A stretch of DNA of 64,000 nt from Paenibacillus aurantius (GCF_032268605.1 NZ_CP130318.1:6092501-6156500); one strand, 5' to 3'. Shown: positions 24,543 through 33,641, counted from the stretch's first letter. Made by a program: numbers and translations. The notes: generated by a model from the sequence alone, not told the origin.

Positions 24543-26846
24543 ATGTCGTTTAAGAAAACCTCGGCTGTATTCGTGCTGTCTACCGCCTTTCTGCTCTCTT
24601 CCCTCCCGTCCGTCTATGCGAATGATGCCGCCAATTCGGCCTCAACCGTGAGCAGCAAAGCGGGGGAACCGGCAGGCGATCCCTCCCAAGCGAAAATTAC
24701 CAAAGAGGAGGCCATCCGGCTCGCTTCCCAGGCCGTGACCATGGAAGAAGGCTTCAAGCTGCAGAACATCCGGTACGAGTCCCAATCCTATCTCGTTCAA
24801 ACCGAAACCGGCGTGTGGAACCTTTATTACGAGAAGCGGTCCGGCGAGCAAATGATGGGAAGCATCTCCGTCACCTTGAATGCGGATAACGGGCGCCTGA
24901 TCTCCTTCAACAAAGGGGGAAGCGAGTGGGAGGCCCGAACCTACCCTCCTAAAGTCAATCTGCAGCAGGCCAAGGAGCTGGCGGAGGGATTTCTGGCCAA
25001 GCTGAATCCCGAAGAAAAGGATCAGGTGGTCTACAATGGGGACTTCGAGAGAGATTACAGACCCCCTCTGAATGGAGAAATCCGCTACCCGATCCGCTTT
25101 GACCGTCAGGTAAACGGCATTCCCTTTCCTCATGACAGCCTGACGTTCCAGATCAACGGCAACGGCCAGCTGGTGGGCTACGAGAGACGGTGGAACCCGT
25201 CGGTTTCCTTCCAGGCGCTTCCTCCCGCTATTTCCCAGAAGAACGCGGATGAAGCTTACCGCAAAGGGATGAAGCCGCTGCTCCAATATTTGTCCCCCAT
25301 CCCCTATAAAGACGAGGACGACCGGCCTCCTTATTTGGCCTATACGTTCAATCCCTATAACCTGCTGGATGCCAAGACCGGGGAGCTCATCGGGGAAAAA
25401 GGCGCCCCCGTCCAAGCCGCCGCTTTGAAGACGATTTCCGACAAGCCTCTGGCGGAGAAGCCGGCGGAAGGCCAGATGCTGACCAAGGAGCAAGCCATTG
25501 ACCGGGTGAAGGCCTTGGTGCCGATTCCGGCCGATGCCGAGCTTCAGAACGCGTCGTTCTCCGAAAACTTCCGGACCAAGAACGGGTCAAGCGTACCGAC
25601 GTGGAATTTCTCCTGGAAGTCAGGCAGTGATGCCAAGGGCGGAGCTTACCTGTCTGCCTCCGTGAACGCGTCGAACGGGGATCTCATGAATTACAACAAC
25701 GGCATTCGCCCGTTGGACAGCGAGGCGGCCAAGCCGGAGGAAGCCAAGCTTCCCGACAAGGATTCCCTTCGCGCCGCAGCCATCGATTTTGTGAAAAAGG
25801 TTCTGCCTCATTACGCGGACCAGCTGGCTGTCGATGAAGCCGTCTTCTCTTATGAGCCTTCCCCCAAAGGAACCCCTTACGCCTACGTTCCGTTCAAGCG
25901 GGTGGTTAACGGGGTGGCGACCGAATCCGAAGGCGCCAGCGTCCAGTTTGACGGTCAAACCGGCGGGCTGGCGGGCTTCTGGAGCAACTTCTCCACCATC
26001 GCCTATCCGTCGGACATTCCGAAGGTCATGGGAGAGGAGAAGGCTGAGGAGCGGCTCTTGTCCCGCTATCGGCTGGAGCTGCAGTATTTCGTTCCGGCCA
26101 CCGAATATATCATCCTGAAGGAAGGAGGCAAGCCGGACCCGGCTCCCTCCGCGCGGCTCGTCTACCGTCTCGTGCCGACGGACGCCAGCCCGAACCTCTT
26201 CTTGGATGCCGTGACGGGCGAATGGAAGAAGCGGGAGAGCGGCCAAGTCACCACTCCGGGCAAGCCCGCCGCCTCGGACATCGACGGCCACTGGGCGGAG
26301 CGGGAGCTTCGGCTGATGCTCGATTACGACGCCATTGACACGGAAGACGGCAAGGTGACGCCCGACCAGAGCATCACCCGCGGGGAAATGATCAAAATGC
26401 TTATGATCGCCATCCGCGGCGGAGATACGTACGCCGGCATGTATGACACCGCCCGCTCGGCGAGCTTCAAGGATGTGGCGAACGGCTCCACCTTCTACCC
26501 TTATGTCGAGGCGGCGCTCGAGGCCAAGCTGATCGACCGGGGAACCGGCACCTTCGACCCGGAAAGCCGAATCAGCCGCGAGGATCTGGCCGTGCTGCTC
26601 GTCCGCGCTCTCGGGTACAACAACCTGGCGGATCAGCCGGACCTCTTCAACCTGAAGGTCAGCGACGCCGGAGCCATTACCCATAAGGGCCAAGTGGCGA
26701 TCGTCACGAGCCTGGGGATCATGAGCCCGGGGGACGACGGCAGCTTCGAGCCGGGACGGGAAGTCACGCGGGCCCAGGCGGCCGTGGCGTTCCACCGCTA
26801 CCTGGAGAAGCGGGCCGGCCTGACGGACCGTTCTCCTCTCCGGTAA
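24543..26846 (+). CDS. YcdB/YcdC-repeat protein with C-terminal SLH domains (cell surface)
   Basis: 767 residues. The ATG at 24543 has AGGAGG seven bases upstream. Residues 1-27 are a signal peptide ending VYA. About residues 45-570 hold two to three YcdB/YcdC (PepSY-like) repeats, recognised by ITKEEAIRLASQAV and LTKEQAIDRVKALVPIPADAELQNASF, followed by Tyr/Trp-rich strands. From about 590 to the end are three SLH motifs (DIDGHWAERELRLML, FKDVANGSTFYPYVEAAL, ITHKGQVAIVTSLGI). SLH domains tether the protein to pyruvylated secondary wall polymer. YcdB-type domains often act as inhibitors or modulators of proteases, but the partner is not evident. The next gene begins 131 bases downstream on the same strand. 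Confidence 0.9.
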   Translation: MSFKKTSAVFVLSTAFLLSSLPSVYANDAANSASTVSSKAGEPAGDPSQAKITKEEAIRLASQAVTMEEGFKLQNIRYESQSYLVQTETGVWNLYYEKRSGEQMMGSISVTLNADNGRLISFNKGGSEWEARTYPPKVNLQQAKELAEGFLAKLNPEEKDQVVYNGDFERDYRPPLNGEIRYPIRFDRQVNGIPFPHDSLTFQINGNGQLVGYERRWNPSVSFQALPPAISQKNADEAYRKGMKPLLQYLSPIPYKDEDDRPPYLAYTFNPYNLLDAKTGELIGEKGAPVQAAALKTISDKPLAEKPAEGQMLTKEQAIDRVKALVPIPADAELQNASFSENFRTKNGSSVPTWNFSWKSGSDAKGGAYLSASVNASNGDLMNYNNGIRPLDSEAAKPEEAKLPDKDSLRAAAIDFVKKVLPHYADQLAVDEAVFSYEPSPKGTPYAYVPFKRVVNGVATESEGASVQFDGQTGGLAGFWSNFSTIAYPSDIPKVMGEEKAEERLLSRYRLELQYFVPATEYIILKEGGKPDPAPSARLVYRLVPTDASPNLFLDAVTGEWKKRESGQVTTPGKPAASDIDGHWAERELRLMLDYDAIDTEDGKVTPDQSITRGEMIKMLMIAIRGGDTYAGMYDTARSASFKDVANGSTFYPYVEAALEAKLIDRGTGTFDPESRISREDLAVLLVRALGYNNLADQPDLFNLKVSDAGAITHKGQVAIVTSLGIMSPGDDGSFEPGREVTRAQAAVAFHRYLEKRAGLTDRSPLR

Positions 26847-26977
26847 ACTGCTCCTTCTTCCAGGCGGGAACAACCGTCAATGCCCCCGTATCGGCCATTA
26901 AGCAGGGCTTGCTGAACGATTCCGTTCGCAAGCCCTTAGTGGTCCTGATAGGGGAGATAATACAAGGAGTATCGACA

Positions 26978-28426
26978 ATGAAGGATCATCCTGTCTTGGA
27001 GTCCCCTACCTCCGGGGAACCGTCCCTCGTTTCCCAGGCGCTGGCCAAATCGGTTACGTTCAGCCTCCTTTATGGAGGCTTTATGCTTGTTTTTGGCGTG
27101 CTCGGGTTGAATCTGGCCCCTTTGATCACGGAGGTGAACGCCGGCGATCTCTCGATCCTGCTTGCGCTGCTGCTGCTGCTGGCTCTGGCGGGTTCGGCCT
27201 TCTTTCTGGGGGGAGCGGCCGTCTCCTCCCACCGTTCCCCGGTTGATCGGCGGCTTGCCTGGCTGGTCGTTCTCCCGCCCGTTCTGCTCGTCCTGGCAAG
27301 CTGGTGGCTCGGGTCCCGGGGGGACAGTGAGCCGGGATCCGTAATGGCAGGCCTAAGGTGGATCTGGTTCAAGGGCCTGACGGCTTGGGCCCTGCCTCTG
27401 TATGAGGCCCTCCCTGTCTACTATCCGGATTCCACTCACATGAACGAGCTGGCCCTGCTCCTGGCCAGCGTTCCCTTCCTGGCCGCCTATGCGGGCCTGG
27501 TCCTCTCCCCCGCCATACGCCGCAGGGTCAGCCGCGGGCAAGCCTCCGCGGTCGCCGCCATCCTGCCGGCGCTGCTCGCCATCGGCTTCCTGGCTTCCTT
27601 GGCCCTGCCCCGGAACAGCCCCTTCGCCCTGTCGGACTACCCGCGCGTAGACGGGGCTACGGCGGCCATTCCTTTCGGGCGGGAGCTTCTTCATAAGCTG
27701 ACCGGCCTTCACCGGCCGGGGGCCGCCAAGCGCGTCCAGTTCCACACGACGCACGAGGCGTATGTCCGGCTGATCGAAGGAAAGGCCGACCTGATCTTCG
27801 CAGCCGGCCCGTCGGAGCAGGAACAGAGGCAGGCGGAAAGCGCCGGCGTCAAGCTCAAGCTGACGCCCGTCGGGAGGGATGCCTTCGTCTTCCTCGTGCA
27901 TGAGGACAATCCGGTTAACGGGCTGACTTCCGATCAAATCCGGGCCATCTATTCGGAGAAAACGTTGAATTGGAAAGAGGTCGGGGGAGAGGAGGAACGC
28001 ATCATCGCGTACCAGCGGAAAGAGAATTCGGGAAGCCAAACCTTCATGGTGCAGAACGTCATGAAGGATACGCCCCTGGCGACTCCTCTCTCTGCGAGGA
28101 AGATCGACGGCATGGGAGGCTTGATCGATGCCGTCGCCGATTACCGCAATTCCCTGGGCTCCCTCGGCTACTCGTTCTACTATTACGCCACCCAGATGCA
28201 TAAGCAGGAGAGCATCAAGCTTCTGGCCGTGGACGGCGTGGAGCCGAACCCGGCCAGTATCGCGTCCGGCCGTTATCCCTTCACGGCCGTGCTCTATGCC
28301 GTCACCCGGGAAGGAGAGCCCGCCGAATCCCCGGTATCCCGGGTGCTGGAATGGCTGCAAACCCCGGAGGGCCGGCGTACGGTAGAGCGAGGCGGCTATG
28401 TTCCGGTGGAGACGGAGGGGCCGTGA
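26978..28426 (+). CDS. Membrane-anchored PstS-like substrate-binding protein
   Basis: 482 residues from the ATG at 26978 with AAGGAG eight bases upstream. The first ~210 residues hold four to five hydrophobic helices (about 30-48, 58-82, 92-110, 155-180, 190-210). The remaining ~270 residues are a periplasmic-binding-protein domain of the phosphate-binding PstS/PBP-like-2 type: TTHEAYVRLIEGKADLIFAAGPSEQE, NPVNGLTSDQIRAIYSEKTLNWKEVGG, RKENSGSQTFMVQNVM, LGSLGYSFYYYATQM. The GSGTR-like loop of true PstS is replaced by NSGSQ, as in many non-phosphate relatives. No transport genes are adjacent, so it may be a sensor or scavenging protein rather than part of Pst. It follows the YcdB-SLH gene. Confidence 0.83.
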   Translation: MKDHPVLESPTSGEPSLVSQALAKSVTFSLLYGGFMLVFGVLGLNLAPLITEVNAGDLSILLALLLLLALAGSAFFLGGAAVSSHRSPVDRRLAWLVVLPPVLLVLASWWLGSRGDSEPGSVMAGLRWIWFKGLTAWALPLYEALPVYYPDSTHMNELALLLASVPFLAAYAGLVLSPAIRRRVSRGQASAVAAILPALLAIGFLASLALPRNSPFALSDYPRVDGATAAIPFGRELLHKLTGLHRPGAAKRVQFHTTHEAYVRLIEGKADLIFAAGPSEQEQRQAESAGVKLKLTPVGRDAFVFLVHEDNPVNGLTSDQIRAIYSEKTLNWKEVGGEEERIIAYQRKENSGSQTFMVQNVMKDTPLATPLSARKIDGMGGLIDAVADYRNSLGSLGYSFYYYATQMHKQESIKLLAVDGVEPNPASIASGRYPFTAVLYAVTREGEPAESPVSRVLEWLQTPEGRRTVERGGYVPVETEGP

Positions 28427-28784
28427 TGGCCCCAGAGTCGTGATGGTGGTCGACTATCCCGATCCATAGGACTATGTCTTCTTTGTTGAGTTGTGACAGT
28501 CCATTCTCAACCAAGAGTTGAATTGAAAAAAGTTCATCCTCCATAGGATGAACTTCCATCAATACATATGCAAAATGTCTAGCAGGCCCAACCGCCGTCT
28601 AACGAATCCTCCGGTCGTTATTGGGTCTTTTTAGGCAGTTGCCCGTTGCTAACGAACCCTAGAGATGCTATTCCGGAAAAGGGTCGCCCTTTTTCCTTCC
28701 AACCGGCCTAATAGCAATACCAGGGTTCGTTAGATTCCAAATCCGCCCAGGATGGCGCGATTAGCAATAAGACGATTCATTAGG
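28427..28784. other. Intergenic region holding hairpin and extragenic repeats
   Basis: No credible gene. It contains the hairpin at 28532-28557 and four copies of a short repeat at 28599-28788. An 86-codon minus-strand frame here runs into the antisense of the PstS-like gene and is not supported. Confidence 0.6.
28532..28557 (-). terminator. Leftward terminator downstream of the small-gene pair
   Basis: AAGTTCATCCT and AGGATGAACTT form a perfect 11-base stem around CCAT. On the minus strand six T follow, so it would end transcripts of the small genes at 28785-29121 after crossing the repeats. On the plus strand there is no T-run. Confidence 0.7.
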
Positions 28785-28788
28785 TTAG
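28599..28788. repeat. Cluster of four small extragenic repeats (two per orientation)
   Basis: Units begin CTAACGAAYCCT and continue to a TTATTG/GCTATT block with GG nearby: plus-strand copies at 28599-28625 and 28649-28676, minus-strand copies at 28703-28733 and about 28756-28788. The two inner copies have perfectly complementary 12-base ends (28649-28660 with 28722-28733), and the outer two are roughly complementary. The whole block could fold into one long hairpin. It resembles REP/MITE-type elements; I cannot name a family. Confidence 0.6.
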
Positions 28789-28952
28789 AACTCCTTCTCC
28801 TCCATCATCTCGCTGTTCGCCGCATTTACCGCCGTGTCGCCGTCCAGTACGACCTGCGGCTCTTTCTTCAGCCGAAACGGATGCTCGGTGGAGATGCGGT
28901 CTTCCGGCTCCTCGGCCGGCCGGGGGGCTTTTGGCTCGTGGCTGTTACTCAT
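28785..28952 (-). CDS. 55-residue acidic small protein
   Basis: Starts at the ATG at 28952 with GGGAGAGGA about six bases upstream (MSNSHEPKAPRP...). It is acidic and Pro/Glu-rich, with no membrane segment or Cys. The start lies inside the last codons of the gene at 28945-29121, overlapping it by eight bases in another frame, so the two are translationally coupled. Function unknown. Similar size, composition and coupling of the pair suggest one joint role, possibly spore- or stress-related as for many tiny Paenibacillus and Bacillus proteins; that is a guess. Confidence 0.6.
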   Translation of the reverse strand: MSNSHEPKAPRPAEEPEDRISTEHPFRLKKEPQVVLDGDTAVNAANSEMMEEKEF

Positions 28953-29121
28953 CGGCGTCCTCTCCCTTCCCGCTTGGGTGGTCATTCCGGTAAGGGCCCC
29001 GGATGAGGTTCTTCTCCTCGGCTTTGGCCATGGTCTGCTCCACGAAGGCCATGTCCTGGTTCTCGGCTTCCATCGGAGTGGAATCCTTCGTTATGGGCTT
29101 GCTCCGCTTGTCCGCGTCCAT
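28945..29121 (-). CDS. 58-residue hydrophilic small protein
   Basis: The ATG at 29121 has a perfect AAAGGAGG seven bases upstream. The product is MDADKRSKPITKDSTPMEAE..., with a predicted amphipathic helix (DMAFVEQTMAKAEEKN) and the tail LIRGPYRNDHPSGKGEDADE. No signal or membrane segment. Its end overlaps the start of the next small gene. Strong translation signals and coupled neighbours argue that it is a real gene. I do not recognise the family. Confidence 0.65.
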   Translation of the reverse strand: MDADKRSKPITKDSTPMEAENQDMAFVEQTMAKAEEKNLIRGPYRNDHPSGKGEDADE

Positions 29122-29284
29122 GTCGTTCCTCCTTTGGCATTGGTCTGCCTTTTACTTTTTACCGGAAAGAAGGAAGTTATTCCTGCCCTCGCCTTGTCCA
29201 TAAGGGCTATATAACTAAAGAAAGGTATAAGCGGCCATCCGGCAATCCAAACTAAGGAAACTTGGCCGGTGGGAGGTAACGGGA

Positions 29285-30010
29285 ATGGCTTATATTTGGC
29301 AGGCGCTGCTTATTCTGTTCATCGGGTTCGTGCTGCAGCGCTTATCGGGGAAGAAGACGGTTTCCGAAATGACCGGTCTGGAAATCATCACCCTTCTCGC
29401 CATCGCCTCGGTGATCGGGGAAGCGGTGTCGGCTCACGGCTTTTGGAAAATCACCATCACGCTGGTCCTCTTCGTCGTCCTGCTGATGGCGATCCAATAC
29501 TTGGCCCTTAAGCTCAACCTTGTGGAAAAATGGCTCATCGGCCGCTCCACCCTCGTCATCCGAGACGGCCGGCTGCTGAAAGGCAACCTGAAGCGGCTGC
29601 GCCTCTCCGTGGACCAGCTCGAAGCCAAGCTTCGGGAGAAAAGCATCGCCTCTATCGCAGACGTCCGGACCGCGGCCATCGAAATCAACGGCCAGCTCGG
29701 GTACGAGCTGTACCGCCAAGCGAGGCCGGTCACCGTCGAGGAGCTCGAAAAGCTCCTGGAGGCGGAGCGCGAGTATCTCACGTCCCTGCTCGGGGAACGT
29801 TTCGGGGGAAGCCTCGCCGGGCAGAACGGGCCCCTGACTTCTGCGGCTCCCCGGCCTCACGCCGCGGCGGCGAATTCCTCCTCCCTGCAGGAGAAGAAGG
29901 GCTCCCCCAGCTCCCCGCAGCCGGCCGAACCGTCGGAGGCTGGGGATTCGAGCGGCCGCCTGTTCCGGGAGCTCCGCGGAGAGAACCCGGAGCAGGCGAA
30001 CCGGATCTAA
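29285..30010 (+). CDS. DUF421-family membrane protein (YetF-like)
   Basis: 241 residues. Three helices occupy about residues 5-75, with the DUF421 motif LQRLSGKKTVSEMTGLEIITLLAIASVIGEA. The soluble part has LVIRDGRLLKGNLKRLRLSVDQLEAKLREKSIASIADVRTAAIEINGQL, the conserved cytosolic domain. After about residue 180 comes a low-complexity Ser/Pro/Ala tail unusual for the family. GGGAGG precedes the ATG. Relatives such as YetF are sporulation- or stress-linked in Bacillus, but their biochemistry is unclear. It is divergent from the small-gene pair and has its own terminator. Confidence 0.88.
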   Translation: MAYIWQALLILFIGFVLQRLSGKKTVSEMTGLEIITLLAIASVIGEAVSAHGFWKITITLVLFVVLLMAIQYLALKLNLVEKWLIGRSTLVIRDGRLLKGNLKRLRLSVDQLEAKLREKSIASIADVRTAAIEINGQLGYELYRQARPVTVEELEKLLEAEREYLTSLLGERFGGSLAGQNGPLTSAAPRPHAAAANSSSLQEKKGSPSSPQPAEPSEAGDSSGRLFRELRGENPEQANRI

Positions 30011-30049
30011 CGCCTTGTCATCGGGCAGGGACAAGCTGGCGTACCATGA

Positions 30050-30085
30050 GAAAGAGGCTGGAAATGAATCACTCCAGCCTCTTTC
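30050..30085. terminator. Bidirectional terminator between DUF421 and DAACS genes
   Basis: AAAGAGGCTGGA and TCCAGCCTCTTT form a perfect 12-base stem around a ten-base loop, between two convergent genes. Confidence 0.85.
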
Positions 30086-30134
30086 TTATGCTTATCAATT
30101 CCAAGCTTGATGCACTCGCTTCGGTTCGACCCGA

Positions 30135-31493
30135 TTAAGCGGCATCGAGCTCCAGCGCATCTTCTTCGTCGCGGTTGAAAGCTTCGCGGTCGAATTCGCC
30201 TTCGGAATCGGCGACGAGCAGGGAGCAGACGGTCGTGCCCGTGGCGTTAACGGCGGTCCGTCCCATATCGACGACCGCGTCAATGGCGAGCACCAGGCCG
30301 AGCCCTTCGAGCGGAAGCCCGAGCGCCGTCAGCACGACGGTGGTTGAGATGGAAGCGGGCCCCGGTACGCCGGCTACCCCGATGGACGAGATCATGCTCA
30401 CGAGAACGATAAGGATGTACTCGGAAATGCCGAGCGGAATGTTGTAGACCCGGGCCACGAAGACGGCCACGATCGCCGGCCACACCCCTCCGCATCCGTT
30501 CATGTTCATGGTTGCGCCAAGCGGAGCGACGAAGCTAGCGATCCGCGGGGATACCCGGATGCGCTTCGTGATGACCTCCAAGTTAACCGGAAGCGTCGCA
30601 TAGCTCGAACGCGTCGTGAACGCGACGGCAATCGTCGGGTACGCCTTGCGGAAGAACTTGATCGGGTTGACGCGGGCGACGAAGGTAACCAGCCCGCCGA
30701 ACGTCACGATGAAATGAATCAGCAGCGCGACATATGTTGCCACGATGATGCTGAGCAGCGGCTTCAGCGTTTCCAGCCCGTACTTGGCCGCCATGGCCGC
30801 AATCAGGGCATAGACGCCATAAGGGGTCAACCGGATGATGTACTTCGTCACCTGGTGCATGACCTGGGAGAAGGAATCGATGAAGTTCTTCACCGGCTGG
30901 ACGGCATCAGGCTTTCTCGAGCCCAAGTGAACGATGGCCACCCCAATGAAAATCGCAAAGATGAGAACCGGAACCACCTTGCCCGCGGCCATATCGCCGA
31001 TCGGGTTGGTCGGAACGAGATCGAGAATAACCTGCGAGAATGTCGGAATGGCCCGCGCTTTAAAATCCTTCGGAACCGACTGCGAGATGCCGCTTCCCGG
31101 ATCGATGGCGACGGCGACGAGCAGCCCGATCAGAGCCGCGATTCCGGTCGTGATCAGGAACAGCGCGATCGTCTTGGCGCCGATTTTGCGCAGATGGCCA
31201 AGGCTCGAGATCGAGGTAATGCTGCTGATGACGAGAACCGCCACCAGCGGCATCACGAGCATTTTGATCAGGTTGACGTAAATGGAGCCGATGGTGCTTA
31301 CGCTCGTGGCATTGAGCTTAAAGGAGTTGAAGATGATGCCCGCCACCAGGCCAAGGCCCAGCGCCAGCAGCACCCGGTAGCCGAAATTGACCCGCTTCCT
31401 CGCCAGGAAGTATAAGAAGCCGATGACGACCAGGGACACCAGCAGGCTGACCCAGTTGGTCTGAATCGCCGTTAACAAATTGTTTTCTTTCAA
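30135..31493 (-). CDS. Dicarboxylate/amino acid:cation symporter (DAACS family)
   Basis: 452 residues with eight helices and two re-entrant loops expected. The SSR-type Ser-rich loop is visible as FTTRSSYATLPVNLE, and the second signature as GATMNMNGCGGVWPAIVAVFVARVYNI; the final helix region is AIDAVVDMGRTAVNATG. The length and the N-terminal helix plus basic linker (FLARKRVNFGYRVLLALGLGLVAG) resemble the Gram-positive L-cystine symporter TcyP, but glutamate/aspartate carriers are close relatives, so I leave the substrate open. Located in the cytoplasmic membrane; monocistronic, convergent with DUF421. Confidence 0.88.
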   Translation of the reverse strand: MKENNLLTAIQTNWVSLLVSLVVIGFLYFLARKRVNFGYRVLLALGLGLVAGIIFNSFKLNATSVSTIGSIYVNLIKMLVMPLVAVLVISSITSISSLGHLRKIGAKTIALFLITTGIAALIGLLVAVAIDPGSGISQSVPKDFKARAIPTFSQVILDLVPTNPIGDMAAGKVVPVLIFAIFIGVAIVHLGSRKPDAVQPVKNFIDSFSQVMHQVTKYIIRLTPYGVYALIAAMAAKYGLETLKPLLSIIVATYVALLIHFIVTFGGLVTFVARVNPIKFFRKAYPTIAVAFTTRSSYATLPVNLEVITKRIRVSPRIASFVAPLGATMNMNGCGGVWPAIVAVFVARVYNIPLGISEYILIVLVSMISSIGVAGVPGPASISTTVVLTALGLPLEGLGLVLAIDAVVDMGRTAVNATGTTVCSLLVADSEGEFDREAFNRDEEDALELDAA

Positions 31494-31938
31494 GCTATTC
31501 CCCTTCTTTCCCCACCCGTTTAGTAGGATTTTATATAAGAGAATATACTGCGGCTAACATCCGATGTCAATGCTTTTCTGAAAATGTCGAAGCATGCAAG
31601 TATTGGCTAGTACCTTATCCGCGGGTGTTGATCTGATTACCTAAGGATTATGTTGCGCAACAGCCGTCCACCTCCCCTTTGGCGGATAACCCCTTCCCCT
31701 CGCCGTTTAACCGCTTTCCCTTGCCGGGACAGGGTCTTTTGCCAGCTTTACTACAACGTATGTGGCACTCCCGCCGCACAGAACAAGCAACAGGGGAAAC
31801 GCTAACCGGCGCCTCCATGAGTAGGAACCCGGGCAGGCCCTTCAACCAAGAGTAACGGCTTCCCCTTACAAAAAAAAGCCTCCCGCCGTAATCCGGCAGG
31901 AGGCCTTGCTTGGGGCTGGCTAAGCGGAACAGCCCTTG
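31494..31938. other. Intergenic region between DAACS and MFS genes
   Basis: It has an A+T-rich stretch near 31530-31560 that may hold the DAACS promoter, and the MFS terminator at 31870-31905. A 65-codon minus-strand frame (31648-31845) has no ribosome binding site and lacks protein-like composition. Nothing else was seen. Confidence 0.5.
31870..31905 (-). terminator. Terminator after MFS gene
   Basis: Minus strand GCCTCCTGCCG and CGGCGGGAGGC (one mismatch) form a stem followed by eight T. Confidence 0.85.
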
Positions 31939-33486
31939 TTAGTGGCCGACCGCCCCGCTATGCTCGGCACTGGGATCGAGCTTCGCCTTGCCCATCGTAA
32001 AGGTAAACAGCAGAGCCAGTACGGCCGGAACAAGCGCCCACAGGAACGTGTACGAGATGGACGACGACAGCGCAGCCGTGATCTTCTCCAGCACCGGCCC
32101 GGGAATAGTCGCACGCGCCTTTTCGGTCAGGAGGGCCCGGGGGTCGAGCGATTCGAGGCCCCCCGGGGCGCCTTGGCCTTGGCCCAGGCCGGCCATGGCC
32201 TCGGTCATTTTGCGGGTAAAGACGTGGCTTTGCAGAATGCCGAAGATCGTAATGCCGAGCGTCATGCCGAGCGAGCGGACGAAGTTCAAGGTGGCGCTCG
32301 CCGAACCGCGTTGGTAAGCGCTGAACGTATGGATGGCGGCGTTGCTAAGAACGGAGAAAGACGCCCCGATGCCCACCCCGACAATGATCATATAGAGGGT
32401 TACCGTGAAGCGGCTCGTATCCGTCGTGAGCGTAGTCAGGAGCAGGGTCCCGATGACGAAAACGGCCGTGAACGGAATCATGATCGAACGGAAGGAGAAC
32501 TTGTTCAGCAGGAACCCGCCGCCCGTGGCCGATACGACGGAGCCAAGCATCATGGGAAGCAGCACCAGTCCGGAGTTGGTCGCACTGCCGCCCAGCACCC
32601 CCTGGATATAGATAGGGATATAGACCGAAGCGGTGACAAAGGCCGCTCCCCCGAACATCCCTACCAAGGTGCTCGAGGAGAACAGACGGTTGCGGAACAT
32701 TCCGAACGTGATGATCGGCTCCTCCGCCCGCCGCTCCGCGAAAATGAAAGCGAAGACGAGCACGGCAAACCCGGCGAACAATCCGATAATTTGACCGGAG
32801 TCCCAAGCATAGGTCTTGCCGCCGAGCTCCAGCGCGAACATGAGGCAGACGACAGCCCCGACAAGCGTAACGGCGCCCCACCAGTCGATTCTCTGCTTGG
32901 AATGCTCATGAGATTCCGTGTAGAAGAAGGCGATCATGAAGAAAGCGATGATCCCAAGCGGCAGGTTGATGTAGAAAACCCACTTCCAGTTGATGTAATC
33001 CGTGATATAAGCGCCGAGCAGCGGTCCAAAAATACTGGACATCCCGAAGACCGCTCCGAACAAGCCGCCCAGCTTGCCCCGCTGTTCTACGGGCACCACG
33101 TCGAACATAATCGTAAAAGCAACCGGAACGAGCGCCCCGGCTCCGATCCCTTGAATGGCGCGGTACAGGCTCAGCTCGACGATAGAGTTAGCGGTCCCGC
33201 AAAGTGCGGAGCCCAGCATAAAGAGAATAATCCCGAAAACGTAAAACCTTTTCCTTCCATACATATCCGACAGCTTGCCGAAGATCGGCATGCCGGCCAT
33301 TTCGGCGACCATATAAGCCGAGGTCACCCAGACGAACTTATCCAGTCCTCCCAGCTCTCCTACGATCGTCCCCATCGCGGTGGCGACAATCGTATTGTCC
33401 ATGGACGCCATCAGAATGCCGAGCAACAGTCCGGCTAGGACGATGCCCATTTTGTTTGTTTTGGTTGCGGCTGCGGCATAAGCCAT
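31939..33486 (-). CDS. DHA2-type MFS multidrug exporter (EmrB/QacA family)
   Basis: 515 residues from the ATG at 33486 with AGGAGG nine bases upstream; an in-frame ATG at 33537 lacks a site. Fourteen helices are predicted. MFS motif A is visible as GKLSDMYGRKRFYVFG and motif D1 near the start as LGILMASMDNTIVATAMGTIVGEL; motif C-like Gly/Pro residues lie in helix 5. Members expel drugs, dyes or antibiotics using the proton gradient. Its promoter region contains a perfect spaced palindrome, but no regulator gene is adjacent. Confidence 0.93.
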   Translation of the reverse strand: MAYAAAATKTNKMGIVLAGLLLGILMASMDNTIVATAMGTIVGELGGLDKFVWVTSAYMVAEMAGMPIFGKLSDMYGRKRFYVFGIILFMLGSALCGTANSIVELSLYRAIQGIGAGALVPVAFTIMFDVVPVEQRGKLGGLFGAVFGMSSIFGPLLGAYITDYINWKWVFYINLPLGIIAFFMIAFFYTESHEHSKQRIDWWGAVTLVGAVVCLMFALELGGKTYAWDSGQIIGLFAGFAVLVFAFIFAERRAEEPIITFGMFRNRLFSSSTLVGMFGGAAFVTASVYIPIYIQGVLGGSATNSGLVLLPMMLGSVVSATGGGFLLNKFSFRSIMIPFTAVFVIGTLLLTTLTTDTSRFTVTLYMIIVGVGIGASFSVLSNAAIHTFSAYQRGSASATLNFVRSLGMTLGITIFGILQSHVFTRKMTEAMAGLGQGQGAPGGLESLDPRALLTEKARATIPGPVLEKITAALSSSISYTFLWALVPAVLALLFTFTMGKAKLDPSAEHSGAVGH

Positions 33487-33641
33487 GCTTTCAAACCTCC
33501 TATTGTGTGGTGTTCCCTGTTTAGCCGTCCCTGCCATGATGCGGATTCCTGACTATATTCGGGTAAGGCGCTTCGCCTTATAAACGGATTCAGGTAATAA
33601 TCGGTTACTCTCTCCATCCATTGTAGTAACTGATAAAAATG

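Noticed and set aside
28302-28562. 86-codon minus-strand frame beside the PstS-like gene
   Set aside because: About half is antisense of the PstS-like gene; no ribosome site, no family. I considered a transposase remnant but saw no transposase motif or terminal repeats.
31648-31845. 65-codon minus-strand frame between the DAACS and MFS genes
   Set aside because: No ribosome binding site and no helix, signal or motif.
31936-33438. 500-codon plus-strand frame opposite the MFS gene
   Set aside because: Arg/Glu/His-rich antisense frame without ribosome binding site; the MFS protein is clearly real.
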